A DNA stretch of 64,000 bases. Origin: Pseudomaricurvus sp. HS19 (GTDB taxonomy: Bacteria > Pseudomonadota > Gammaproteobacteria > Pseudomonadales > Cellvibrionaceae). Position 1 is the first letter of the stretch. The number at the start of each line of letters is the position of its first letter. Under the pieces are notes generated by a model, which saw nothing but the letters and a program-made list of their open reading frames with translations, was not told the DNA's origin and made no database searches. This document shows positions 9,293-17,113 of this stretch, one piece after another. Both the position numbers and the translations under genes were made by a program. The DNA lies in assembly GCF_009857815.1 (NCBI RefSeq), contig NZ_WVVW01000010.1:124001-188000 (forward strand), written 5' to 3'.

Positions 9293-9520
9293 ATGGTGAG
9301 AGAGTTTTGTCGGGCGGCCATGCAGTGGCCCATCATTCGTAACGCGCTGCAGGTGTCGCTGGTGGTGGGCACGTTGCTGAATTTGATCAATCAGGGCCAG
9401 CAACTGTGGCAGGGCGCCGGTGTTATCTGGTCGCAATTCCTGCTCAATTATCTGGTGCCTTACTGTGTGGCCACCTTCAGTGCGGCCCGTAATGAAATCC
9501 GCAGGGATAAGCGGGGATAA
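9293..9520 (+). CDS. nrtS: NrtS-like small membrane protein (putative nitrate/nitrite transporter)
   Basis: A 75-residue protein with two predicted membrane helices (ALQVSLVVGTLLNLINQGQQLW and the segment around WSQFLLNYLVPYCVATFSA). The pattern VGT-LNLINQG...VPYCVATFSA fits the small NrtS family, described in cyanobacteria as a hetero-oligomeric nitrate/nitrite transporter. Here it appears as a single gene, so transport activity is uncertain. It starts 58 bp after the LysR gene and ends 53 bp before the sigma factor on the same strand. A good GGGAGG ribosome-binding site precedes the ATG. Confidence 0.65.
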   Translation: MVREFCRAAMQWPIIRNALQVSLVVGTLLNLINQGQQLWQGAGVIWSQFLLNYLVPYCVATFSAARNEIRRDKRG

Positions 9521-9573
9521 ATAGCCGTGATAAAGGGGAAGGACGCAGCAGTGAGGAAAGGGAGCAAAAAAAC

Positions 9574-10179
9574 ATGAGTGGTCAGGGAGGGGCGCTCAAC
9601 GTAACTGACAACGACCTGTTGGACGAGCAGTTTCTCGGTCAGTTGCGGCGGCAGATGGTGCAGTTTGCCCGCATGCAGCTGCAGGACGAGTCGCTGGCAG
9701 AAGACGCGGTGCAGGAGGCATTGATCGGTGCGCTGCAGAACGCAGGCTCCTTTGCCCGCCGTGCGGCGGTAAAGACCTGGGTGTTTGCTATCCTCAAAAA
9801 CAAGATTGTCGATATCATCCGCCAGCGGGCGCGCATGGCGGAAGGTGTCAGTTTGCCGGGGGAGGATGATGACCCCGGTGAGCGGCTGTTTGACCAGAGC
9901 GGGCACTGGAATAAGGAGGATCGCCCCAATCGCTGGGCCGAGCCGGATACGGCGGTAAAAAGCGAACACTTCTGGCGCGTGTTCGAGGTGTGCCTTGATG
10001 GCCTGCCGGTGAAACAGGCGCGCTTGTTTATGATGCGCGAATTCCTTGAGCTGGAAAGTGACGAGATCTGTAATTCGCTTGAAGTGAGTACCAGCAACCT
10101 GCATGTGATGCTGTTCCGTGCCCGCCTGCGGTTGCGTGAATGTCTGGATAAGCGCTGGTTTCAGGAGGGTGAGCGGTGA
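9574..10179 (+). CDS. ECF-family RNA polymerase sigma factor
   Basis: A 201-residue sigma-70 family protein limited to regions 2 and 4, hence an extracytoplasmic-function sigma. Region 2 is MQLQDESLAEDAVQEALIGAL...AAVKTWVFAILKNKIVDIIRQ. Region 4 is GLPVKQARLFMMREFLELESDEICNSLEVSTSNLHVMLFRARLRLRECL, with the usual helix-turn-helix. A GGGAG site stands about 8 bp before the ATG. The stop overlaps the following zinc-finger anti-sigma gene, so the two are translationally coupled. Similar sigma/anti-sigma pairs control metal or oxidative stress genes. The adjacent DoxX and EGKCG-repeat genes are the natural candidate targets, which is inference. Confidence 0.9.
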   Translation: MSGQGGALNVTDNDLLDEQFLGQLRRQMVQFARMQLQDESLAEDAVQEALIGALQNAGSFARRAAVKTWVFAILKNKIVDIIRQRARMAEGVSLPGEDDDPGERLFDQSGHWNKEDRPNRWAEPDTAVKSEHFWRVFEVCLDGLPVKQARLFMMREFLELESDEICNSLEVSTSNLHVMLFRARLRLRECLDKRWFQEGER

Positions 10180-10397
10180 TGAAGAAGTGCCGGGGTGCAA
10201 CCCGCCTGATGTCCGATGCCCTGGAGCGTCCGCTCACAGCGGCCGAGAAAATGGCCTTGCGTACTCACCTGCTGATGTGTGGCAGTTGCCGCAACTTCTC
10301 CCGCCAGGTGGTTGCCCTGCGGGACTTCGCCCGCCACTTCTCCCGCCAGCCGGACGCGGCAGGCGATACCGCCAGCAAGGCAGACGGGGAAGATTGA
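10179..10397 (+). CDS. zinc-finger (zf-HC2) anti-sigma factor, soluble
   Basis: A 72-residue protein with the H-x3-C-x2-C motif (HLLMCGSC) of zinc-containing anti-sigma domains, preceded by the family's first cysteine (KKC near the N terminus). No membrane helix follows, so it should be a cytoplasmic one-domain anti-sigma, like ChrR- or RsrA-type small factors. Start choice is ATG 10179 (GTG 10176 is also possible), with AGGAGG ten bases before. It overlaps the sigma gene and should bind it. The zinc/thiol site suggests a redox or metal signal. Confidence 0.8.
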   Translation: MKKCRGATRLMSDALERPLTAAEKMALRTHLLMCGSCRNFSRQVVALRDFARHFSRQPDAAGDTASKADGED

Positions 10398-10418
10398 TGG
10401 TCCGGGCTTGAGTGACCG

Positions 10419-11057
10419 TTATTGGGCGTCGGCAGTGGACGCGGTCCGGGGTTCCGGTGCGTGTGTCTCGCAGTTCCAGTGCCGGGTTAACCAGTAATCA
10501 ACGCTGATGAAACGGCCGGCACCGCTGAAGAACAGCATAAGCAGCATGATGAAGTAGGTGGCCGCAAACTCGATACCATTCTTTAAAATGGTGATGCTGC
10601 CGGCCTCGGTCAACCACTGGTAATTGCCGTACTCCTGCAGCAACTCGCGGGCAGTCTCGCGACGGCTCTGGGCCTCGGCGATGAGGTCGCCGCGCCACTC
10701 CCAGGGCACCGTGAGTGTCGATTCCGGGAGAACGTGCCAGCCATTTTCCCAGTGGGCTGTAACCGCTGCCACCAGCATGGTCACCATCATCGGTACTGCC
10801 AGCAGGCGCAGTCCCAGTCCCAGCAGCAGCGACAAGCCACCGATGAACTCCGTCAGCCCGGCCAGCAGTGCCAGGGTCATAGGTAGTGGCAAACCTAGAT
10901 AGTCAAACCAGGCGGCAGTGGGCTCCAGTGCGGTGAGCTTGTGCCAGCCGGCGAGAATAAAAATCGGCGCCAGGTAAATGCGCAGCGCCAGTGGTCCCAG
11001 CCAGTCGGCGCGACGACTGTAATCCAGCGCAGCGTTTACACGCTTCTGTAATGTCAT
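10419..11057 (-). CDS. DoxX-family inner membrane protein
   Basis: A 212-residue protein starting MTLQKRVNAALDY; the open frame extends further upstream but only this ATG gives the family N terminus. It has about four helices, with the DoxX signature LALRIYLAPIFILAGWHKLTAL and LLAGLTEFIGGLSLLLGLGLR. The loop between helices 3 and 4 is unusually long (ENGWHVLPESTLT through GSITILKN) and likely periplasmic. DoxX proteins recur in bufferin/Hvf-type copper operons. It is 86 bp downstream of the EGKCG gene on the same strand and converges with the anti-sigma gene. Confidence 0.85.
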   Translation of the reverse strand: MTLQKRVNAALDYSRRADWLGPLALRIYLAPIFILAGWHKLTALEPTAAWFDYLGLPLPMTLALLAGLTEFIGGLSLLLGLGLRLLAVPMMVTMLVAAVTAHWENGWHVLPESTLTVPWEWRGDLIAEAQSRRETARELLQEYGNYQWLTEAGSITILKNGIEFAATYFIMLLMLFFSGAGRFISVDYWLTRHWNCETHAPEPRTASTADAQ

Positions 11058-11143
11058 GGGTACAAACCCCCTAACGTTATGGCAGATAAAAGCCGGGCAG
11101 CCGGGCCGGTAGTGGCCGGCTGCCACTGCTGAGAGGGAAAGTA

Positions 11144-11464
11144 TCAGCTCTTGCCGCCGCACTTGCCCTCGGTGGTTTTTTCCTTGCCGCCGCACTTGCC
11201 TTCGCCGGCTTTCTCTTTGGCTCCGCACTTGCCTTCGGCTTTGCCTTTGTCGCCACATTTGCCTTCTGCCGCTGTTTTGGCTTTTTTCTCGCCGCATTTA
11301 CCTTCGCCGCACTTGCCTTCCATGGGTTTGTCACCCGCAAGCTGGTAGCCGCTGGGCAGCGGGTCGGCCACAAACGGGTTGCCGGTGGCGCTGACCTGGG
11401 TAGAGAGAGCGGCCAGAGCAACGGTGGAGCTGAGGGCCAGGGTGGTGATCAGTGGTTTCTTCAT
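11144..11464 (-). CDS. exported EGKCG-repeat protein (HvfA/bufferin-like metallophore precursor)
   Basis: A 106-residue low-complexity protein. Residues 1-26 form a Sec signal peptide (MKKPLITTLALSSTVALAAL..VSA), and the mature part ends in six EGKCG motifs separated by Lys/Ala/Glu-rich linkers. All six cysteines lie in these motifs. EGKCG-containing precursors are known to be modified on cysteine by MNIO (DUF692) enzymes with a DUF2063 partner, giving copper-binding peptides (HvfA, bufferin families). Here the neighbour is DoxX, and no DUF692 or DUF2063 gene occurs anywhere in the window. The modifying enzymes may be elsewhere, or the peptide may act unmodified. AAGGAG stands before the ATG. 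A candidate ECF promoter lies about 90 bp upstream. Confidence 0.8.
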   Translation of the reverse strand: MKKPLITTLALSSTVALAALSTQVSATGNPFVADPLPSGYQLAGDKPMEGKCGEGKCGEKKAKTAAEGKCGDKGKAEGKCGAKEKAGEGKCGGKEKTTEGKCGGKS

Positions 11465-11552
11465 AACAATCTCCTTATCGGGGTATCAACAAAATTGTTG
11501 GCCAATGCCTGCGCAGTCCCCGGGGGCGGGGCGTTACCGGCGTTGTACCTGA

Positions 11553-11581
11553 TAGTCGCCGGAAGGTTGGGGTTTCTTACA
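11553..11581 (-). promoter_or_regulatory. candidate ECF-type promoter for the EGKCG gene
   Basis: Reading the minus strand, TGTAAG (11576-11581) is followed after 17 bp by CGACTA (11553-11558). The spacing and the GTAA / CG motifs resemble many ECF promoters. It is a guess that the ECF sigma encoded at 9574-10179 uses it. Confidence 0.3.
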
Positions 11582-11747
11582 GCGCGACTATAATTTTTTT
11601 GCATGGCGGATTTTGGTGACGCTATCCCTGTGGCTGCGGTGCTGTGTAAGATGGTTCTTTCAGGGACGACCAACAGAATGTCAAAGCCAGTCAATGTTGG
11701 CGGTCCGCAGGGGCAAGCGTCTGCGGATTGTGGGCAGGGAGGAAGGT

Positions 11748-12701
11748 ATGCACGACACACTACCGCTGCTGGAAATCACCGATTTCCCGCCGCTGCAGCG
11801 AGAGAAGATTGACACACTGCAGGTCAATCTCGGTTACCGCTGCAATCAGCGCTGCCTCCACTGCCACGTCAATGCCGGTCCCACCCGTACGGAGATGATG
11901 AGCGCGGAGACGCTGGCCCAGATAGTGCCGGTATTGCAGGCAAGGGGAATTGCCACGCTGGATCTCACCGGTGGCGCGCCGGAGCTGCACACGGGATTTT
12001 GCCAACTGGTAGACGACGCCTGTGCAGCCGGTGTGCGGGTGATGGATCGCTGCAATCTCACCATCCTGTCGGAGCCCGGGCAGGAGGAGCTGGCCAGCTT
12101 TCTAGCTTCCCGAAGGGTAGAGGTGGTGGCGTCGCTGCCTTGTTACTCGGCCACCAATGTCGACGCCCAGCGGGGCGATGGAGTATTCGCACGCAGCATT
12201 GCCGGGCTGCAGCAATTGAACCACCTGGGTTATGGCCATGAGGGCAGCGGTCTGCTCCTGAACCTGGTTTACAACCCCCAGGGACCCTCCCTGCCACCGG
12301 CGCAGCTGGCACTGGAGGCAGATTATCGCCGTGAACTGCGCAGTCATTTTGGTGTTGAGTTCAATCAGCTCTTTGCCCTCACCAACATGCCCATCAACCG
12401 TTTCGGTTCCACCCTGATCTCCCGCGGTCAGTTCTCGGCTTACATGACGTTGCTGAAAGAGAACTTTTGCAGTGCCAACCTGCAGCAGGTGATGTGTCGC
12501 TCCCTGGTCAGTGTGGACTGGCAGGGTTATCTCTACGACTGCGATTTCAATCAACAGCTGGGATTGCCACTGCCGGCTCCGCGGCCCCTGCATCTGCGGG
12601 ACCTGTTAACCGCGGACCTGCAAGGCAACGATGTGTGTGTCGGCGACCACTGTTATGGCTGTGCCGCCGGTCAGGGCAGCAGCTGCGGCGGGGCGCTGTA
12701 A
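11748..12701 (+). CDS. arsS: arsenosugar biosynthesis radical SAM protein
   Basis: A 317-residue radical SAM enzyme with the Fe-S cluster motif C32-x3-C36-x2-C39 (GYRCNQRCLHC). It also has the following GGAPEL motif and a C-terminal cysteine-rich tail (CVGDHCYGC...SSCGG) characteristic of ArsS. ArsS attaches the adenosyl-derived sugar to dimethylarsenite on the way to arsenosugars. An open frame reaches back to 11613, but ATG 11748 with a GGGAGGAAGG ribosome site is the clear start. It is the first gene of a four-gene operon with no gaps. No arsM methyltransferase is present in the window, so methylated arsenic would have to be made elsewhere. Confidence 0.88.
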   Translation: MHDTLPLLEITDFPPLQREKIDTLQVNLGYRCNQRCLHCHVNAGPTRTEMMSAETLAQIVPVLQARGIATLDLTGGAPELHTGFCQLVDDACAAGVRVMDRCNLTILSEPGQEELASFLASRRVEVVASLPCYSATNVDAQRGDGVFARSIAGLQQLNHLGYGHEGSGLLLNLVYNPQGPSLPPAQLALEADYRRELRSHFGVEFNQLFALTNMPINRFGSTLISRGQFSAYMTLLKENFCSANLQQVMCRSLVSVDWQGYLYDCDFNQQLGLPLPAPRPLHLRDLLTADLQGNDVCVGDHCYGCAAGQGSSCGGAL

Positions 12702-14888
12702 ATGAAAGCGCCGAAGCTGCTGCTGTTGGCACTGTTGCTGGTGCTGGTGGCCGCCTTCTTCTGGTTTGACCTGCAGCGCCTGCTGACCCTGGAGGGATTG
12801 CAGCAGGGGCTGGGGGAGTTCGATCGCTGGTGGCAGGAGCGTCCATTGCTGGTGGGTGGGCTTTTCCTGCTCTTCTATATCGCCGTTACGGCGTTGTCGC
12901 TGCCGGGGGCGGCGGTAATGACCGTTGCTGCCGGAGCCCTGTTCGGGCTGCTGTGGGGCACGCTGCTGGTTTCGTTTGCCAGCAGTATTGGTGCGACGCT
13001 GGCGTTCCTGGTGTCACGCTACCTGTTACGTGACCTGGTACAGCAGCGTTTTGGCAAGCGCCTGTCGGCCATCAACGACGGTGTCCGCAGCGACGGCGCC
13101 TTTTACCTGTTCGCCATGCGGCTGGTGCCGCTGTTCCCGTTTTTTCTGATCAACCTGCTCATGGGTCTCACGCCCATTCGGGCGCGCACATTCTACTGGG
13201 TCAGCCAGCTGGGTATGCTGGCTGGCACCCTGGTTTATGTGAACGCCGGCACCCAGTTGGCACAGTTGCAAAGCCTCGGCGGTATTCTCTCGCCGGCGTT
13301 GTTGTTCTCGTTTGTTCTGCTGGGCCTGTTTCCGCTGCTGGCGCGACGGCTGCTCAACTGGTTGCAGGGGCGTCGGGTCTATGCCGGCTTTCGTCGTCCC
13401 CGGCGTTTCGATCGCAACCTGATTGTTATCGGCGGCGGCGCCGGTGGCCTGGTGACGGCCTACATCTCCGCGCTGGTAAAGGCCAAAGTGACGCTGGTAG
13501 AGGCGGGCAGTATGGGCGGGGACTGCCTCAACACCGGCTGTGTGCCCAGCAAGGCGCTGATACAGACGGCGCGGCAGTTGCAGCGTATGCGTCAGGGTGA
13601 GCGTTATGGGTTGGAGCCGATCGAACCCCGCTTCGGGTTTCGCAAGGTGATGGAACGTGTGCAGTCCATTATTCAGCGCATCGAGCCACATGACAGTGCC
13701 GAGCGCTATCGCGGTCTGGGTGTTGATGTAGTGGAGGGCTACGCGCGTCTGCAGGATCCGTGGACGGTGGAAATTACACGCCCGGATGGGTCCCTGCAGC
13801 AACTCACCAGCCGGGCCATTGTGCTGGCCACTGGTGCAAAGGCAGCGCTGCCGGATCTGCCCGGCCTGGCGGAGAGTGATTACGTCACCAGCGATACCCT
13901 GTGGTCACGGCTGGCGCAGATGGATGAGCCGCCGGCACGGCTGCTGGTGCTGGGTGGCGGCCCTATTGGTTGCGAGTTGGCACAATGTTTCGCTCGCCTG
14001 GGTTCGTCGGTCACCCTGGTGCAATCTGCACCGCGATTGATGATGCGCGAGGATAGCGAGGTGTCGGCGCTGGTGGAGGAGTCCCTGCAGGCCGATGGTG
14101 TCAAGGTGCTGACCCACTGCCGCGCCCTGCGTTGCGAGACGATAACCGACGGCCAGCGGTTGATGGTGGAGCGCGAGGGGGATCAGTACTCCATCGCTTT
14201 TGACCTGCTGCTCTGTGCGGTCGGCCGCGAAGCCCGGCTGACCGGTTTTGGGCTGGAGGGGCTGGGCATAGCCTGCGACAAAAGCCTGCAGACCAATGCC
14301 TGGTTGCAGACCCTGCTGCCCAACATTTACGCCGCTGGTGATGTGGCCGGTCCCTTTCAGTTTACCCATGTGGCGGCGCATCAGGCGTGGTACGCCGCGG
14401 TCAATGCGCTGTTCGGCCAGCTGAAGATGTTCAGGGTGGATTACCGGCTTATTCCCTGGACCACCTTCGTGGATCCGGAGGTGGCACGGGTGGGGCTGTG
14501 TGAGAGGGAAGCCAGAGAGCAGGGGCAGCCCTTCGAGGTGACCCGCTATAGTCTTGCTGAACTGGATCGCGCCATTACCGACAGCAGCACCCGTGGTTTT
14601 ATCAAGGTGCTGACAGAGCCGGGCAGTGATCGCATCCTCGGTGTCACCATTGTCGGGGAGCGTGCCGGTGACCTGCTGGCAGAGTTTGTGCTGGCGATGA
14701 AATATGGGCTGGGGTTGAAGAAAATCCTCGCCACCATTCATGTTTATCCCACCTGGGCAGAAGCCAACAAGTACGCCGCCGGCGAGTGGAGCCGGGCACA
14801 CGCCCCACAATGGTTGATGCCCTGGTTACAACGCTATCACAGCTGGTGTCGTGGCAGCGGCTTCACCCGACAGGAAGGGGAGCGGTGA
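12702..14888 (+). CDS. TVP38/TMEM64 membrane domain fused to a mercuric-reductase-like flavoprotein
   Basis: This 728-residue fusion starts immediately after the arsS stop. Residues 1-230 are a TVP38/TMEM64 (VTT) membrane domain (LPGAAVMTVAAGALFGLLWG, LRLVPLFPFFLINLLMGLT). From about residue 240 a class I pyridine-nucleotide disulfide oxidoreductase follows: FAD site VIGGGAGGLVTAYIS, redox disulfide GGDCLNTGCVPSKAL, NAD(P) site VLGGGPIGCELAQCFARLG, second FAD site IYAAGDVAG, and the dimerisation domain with the HVYPTWAE His-Glu pair. It lacks the C-terminal metal-binding cysteine pair of MerA. Genes of this architecture commonly accompany arsS, but the substrate is unknown. All residues needed for flavin and disulfide chemistry are present. 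Confidence 0.85.
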   Translation: MKAPKLLLLALLLVLVAAFFWFDLQRLLTLEGLQQGLGEFDRWWQERPLLVGGLFLLFYIAVTALSLPGAAVMTVAAGALFGLLWGTLLVSFASSIGATLAFLVSRYLLRDLVQQRFGKRLSAINDGVRSDGAFYLFAMRLVPLFPFFLINLLMGLTPIRARTFYWVSQLGMLAGTLVYVNAGTQLAQLQSLGGILSPALLFSFVLLGLFPLLARRLLNWLQGRRVYAGFRRPRRFDRNLIVIGGGAGGLVTAYISALVKAKVTLVEAGSMGGDCLNTGCVPSKALIQTARQLQRMRQGERYGLEPIEPRFGFRKVMERVQSIIQRIEPHDSAERYRGLGVDVVEGYARLQDPWTVEITRPDGSLQQLTSRAIVLATGAKAALPDLPGLAESDYVTSDTLWSRLAQMDEPPARLLVLGGGPIGCELAQCFARLGSSVTLVQSAPRLMMREDSEVSALVEESLQADGVKVLTHCRALRCETITDGQRLMVEREGDQYSIAFDLLLCAVGREARLTGFGLEGLGIACDKSLQTNAWLQTLLPNIYAAGDVAGPFQFTHVAAHQAWYAAVNALFGQLKMFRVDYRLIPWTTFVDPEVARVGLCEREAREQGQPFEVTRYSLAELDRAITDSSTRGFIKVLTEPGSDRILGVTIVGERAGDLLAEFVLAMKYGLGLKKILATIHVYPTWAEANKYAAGEWSRAHAPQWLMPWLQRYHSWCRGSGFTRQEGER

Positions 14889-15601
14889 TGATACCGGCAC
14901 AGGCACACGGCAGTGAGGAGGCCCGGCAACCCCAACTCTCCATCGTCGTGCCCATGCTGAACGAACGGCATGAGTTGCCGACGCTGTTGTCTCACCTGCG
15001 GCACTGGCAAAGCCGTGGCTGTGAGATTCTGCTGGTGGACGGTGGCAGCAGTGACGGTTCACTGCAGATGACACAGGCAGAGGGTTGGCCGGTAATCCGC
15101 AGCAAGCGGGGTCGCTCCCTGCAGATGAACCGGGGCGCCGCCTTCAGTCACGGCTCTGCGCTGTTGTTTCTGCACGCCGATACCCGACTGCCGGACAATG
15201 CGGATGAGGAAGTTTTGCAGGCGTTGCAGGAGGGTTGTGGCTGGGGACGTTTCGATGTGCAGATCAGCGGAGGCTCACCGCTGTTGCGGCTGGTAGCCTG
15301 GTGTATGAATCAACGCTCAAGAGTGAGCGGTATCGCCACCGGTGACCAGGCGTTGTTTATCAGCCGGGAACTGTTTGATGAGGTGGGAGGTTTTCCGCAG
15401 CAGCCGCTGATGGAAGATGTCGAACTCTGTCGGCGCTTGCGGCAAAGGTTGCCACCCCGCTGCCTGCGCAGCCGGGTGATGACCTCCGGGCGCCGCTGGC
15501 AACAGGGCGGTGTCTGCAGCACCATCTGCTTGATGTGGCGACTGCGCTGGCGCTACTGGCGTGGGGTGCCAGCGTCGGCGTTGGCGCGGGAGTATGAATG
15601 A
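14888..15601 (+). CDS. family 2 glycosyltransferase of arsenosugar clusters (TIGR04283-like)
   Basis: A 237-residue GT-A glycosyltransferase beginning MIPAQAHGSE. Motifs are the N-terminal SIVVPMLNERHELPTLLSHL, the nucleotide-sugar site ILLVDGGSSDGS, the acidic LFLHADTRLP, and the acceptor motif EDVELCRRLR. Start ATG 14888 overlaps the preceding stop by one base. The end overlaps the next gene by four. Proteins of this family are a regular partner of arsS and are annotated as arsenosugar biosynthesis glycosyltransferases; the direct reaction has not to my knowledge been fully established. It is cytoplasmic, with no membrane helix. Confidence 0.85.
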   Translation: MIPAQAHGSEEARQPQLSIVVPMLNERHELPTLLSHLRHWQSRGCEILLVDGGSSDGSLQMTQAEGWPVIRSKRGRSLQMNRGAAFSHGSALLFLHADTRLPDNADEEVLQALQEGCGWGRFDVQISGGSPLLRLVAWCMNQRSRVSGIATGDQALFISRELFDEVGGFPQQPLMEDVELCRRLRQRLPPRCLRSRVMTSGRRWQQGGVCSTICLMWRLRWRYWRGVPASALAREYE

Positions 15602-16191
15602 TGCCGGTGCGCATCCTGGTGTTTGCCAAGGCACCCTTGCCTGGCGCGGTAAAAACCCGTCTTGTTACCGTGCTTGGCGAGGAAGGGGCGGCGGCGTTGG
15701 CCACAGAGCAGTTGCTGCAGACATTGCAGAAAGCCTTGGCGGCGAATGTGGGCCCTGTGGAGTTGTGCGCGGCGCCATCCCGCCATCATCCTCTCTGGCG
15801 ACAGCTGCCGCTGCCAACCCGCCTGCAGTGGAGTGACCAGGGCGAGGGTGACCTGGGCATGCGCATGGGACGGGCTGCCCAACGGGCGCTGTCCGGCGGT
15901 GACCCTGTGTTGCTGATTGGCACTGATTGCCCGCAGCTGACCGGAGAACTGTTACGGGACGCTGCGGCGTCATTGGCAGAGTATGACTGTTGCCTGATTC
16001 CGGCGCTGGATGGCGGCTATGTATTATTGGGCCTGGCCCGCTGGCAGGCCGATTTGTTCAGCGCGATGCCCTGGAGCACGGCGCAGGTGGCAGATCTCAC
16101 CCGGCAGAGAATGGCGGCGGCGGGGCTGAGCTGTTACGAATGGCCGGCACTGCGGGATATTGATGAGCCGGCAGACCTGCAGTGGTTGTAA
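15598..16191 (+). CDS. second arsenosugar-cluster glycosyltransferase (TIGR04282-like)
   Basis: A 197-residue nucleotidyl/glycosyl-transferase-like protein. Motifs: ILVFAKAPLPGAVKTRL at the N terminus (the KTRL loop of GT-A nucleotide binding), LLIGTDCPQLTGELLRDA, and the LIPALDGGYVLLGL motif of the DUF2064 family. The ATGA overlap with the preceding gene shows coupling. It is the last gene of the arsS operon; a 70-bp gap separates it from the exported methyltransferase. Together the two small transferases probably build or modify the ribosyl part of arsenosugars, though this is inferred from co-occurrence. Confidence 0.83.
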   Translation: MMPVRILVFAKAPLPGAVKTRLVTVLGEEGAAALATEQLLQTLQKALAANVGPVELCAAPSRHHPLWRQLPLPTRLQWSDQGEGDLGMRMGRAAQRALSGGDPVLLIGTDCPQLTGELLRDAAASLAEYDCCLIPALDGGYVLLGLARWQADLFSAMPWSTAQVADLTRQRMAAAGLSCYEWPALRDIDEPADLQWL

Positions 16192-16262
16192 TGGACGTTG
16201 TGCTGGCCTGATCCGGTCGGGGCGGTAGTAGACAGACACACTAAAAACAACAGGAGTTTTCC

Positions 16263-17087
16263 ATGCTCAGACAATTTCTGCTGGCCCTTGCCGCCAGCTG
16301 CGTGATCAGTACGCCGGTATCGGCGTCTTCCTCGGACGCCGCTACAGCGTTGCAGTCGGTACTGGGTGCCCAGCATCGGCAGGCGTCGTCGGCTCGCGAT
16401 GGCTACCGTCATCCGGCGGAGACGCTGGCGTTCTTCGAGGTGCAGCCAGAGATGACCGTGGTGGAGATCTGGCCCGGGTCCGGTGGCTGGTACACCGAGA
16501 TACTGGCGCCCTGGTTGCGTAATGAGGGCACCTTCTACGCCGCCCAGTTTGATGTCAGCGTACCGGGCTATTACCAGCGTAGTGTGGAAGCCTTCAGGGA
16601 TAAGCTCAATGCTGCACCCTGGCTCTACGATCAGGTGCAGGTGACTACCTTCAGTCCCCCAGCTCTGTTGGAGATTGCACCTGCCGGCACGGCGGACCGG
16701 GTACTCACCTTCCGCAATGTGCATAACTGGTATATGCGCGGTGGCGGTGAAGAGAAAGTGCTGGCTGCCTTCAGTGCGTTTTTCAAAGCCCTGAAGCCCG
16801 GCGGTATGCTGGGGGTTGTTGATCATCGCCTGCCGGAGTCGCGCCCCGCTGCAGATATGGAAGCCAGCGGTTATATGCACCAATCGTTTGTGATCGCCAT
16901 GGCGGAGCGAGCCGGATTCAAGCTGGTGGCCAGCTCGGAAATCAACGCCAACCCCAACGATAACGCCGATCATCCCAACGGGGTCTGGAGTCTGCCTCCC
17001 ACCCTGCGCGGCGGTGATGAGCAGCGCGACAAATGGCTTGCGATCGGTGAGAGCGATCGCATGACGCTGAAGTTTATCAAGCCCTGA
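16263..17087 (+). CDS. exported class I SAM-dependent methyltransferase-like protein
   Basis: A 274-residue protein with a signal peptide (MLRQFLLALAASCVISTPVSA). A Rossmann methyltransferase fold follows: VVEIWPGSGGWYTEILAPWL matches motif I, and LKPGGMLGVVDHR is the post-motif region. It belongs to the COG4798 group of predicted secreted methyltransferases. Because SAM is cytosolic, periplasmic location is puzzling; the protein may have another activity. It follows the arsenosugar operon in the same direction after 70 bp and could be co-transcribed, but it is not an ArsM (no conserved arsenic-binding cysteines). AGGAG precedes the start. Confidence 0.8.
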   Translation: MLRQFLLALAASCVISTPVSASSSDAATALQSVLGAQHRQASSARDGYRHPAETLAFFEVQPEMTVVEIWPGSGGWYTEILAPWLRNEGTFYAAQFDVSVPGYYQRSVEAFRDKLNAAPWLYDQVQVTTFSPPALLEIAPAGTADRVLTFRNVHNWYMRGGGEEKVLAAFSAFFKALKPGGMLGVVDHRLPESRPAADMEASGYMHQSFVIAMAERAGFKLVASSEINANPNDNADHPNGVWSLPPTLRGGDEQRDKWLAIGESDRMTLKFIKP

Positions 17088-17113
17088 CAGGGGGCCAATC
17101 TTGCGGGGCCGGA

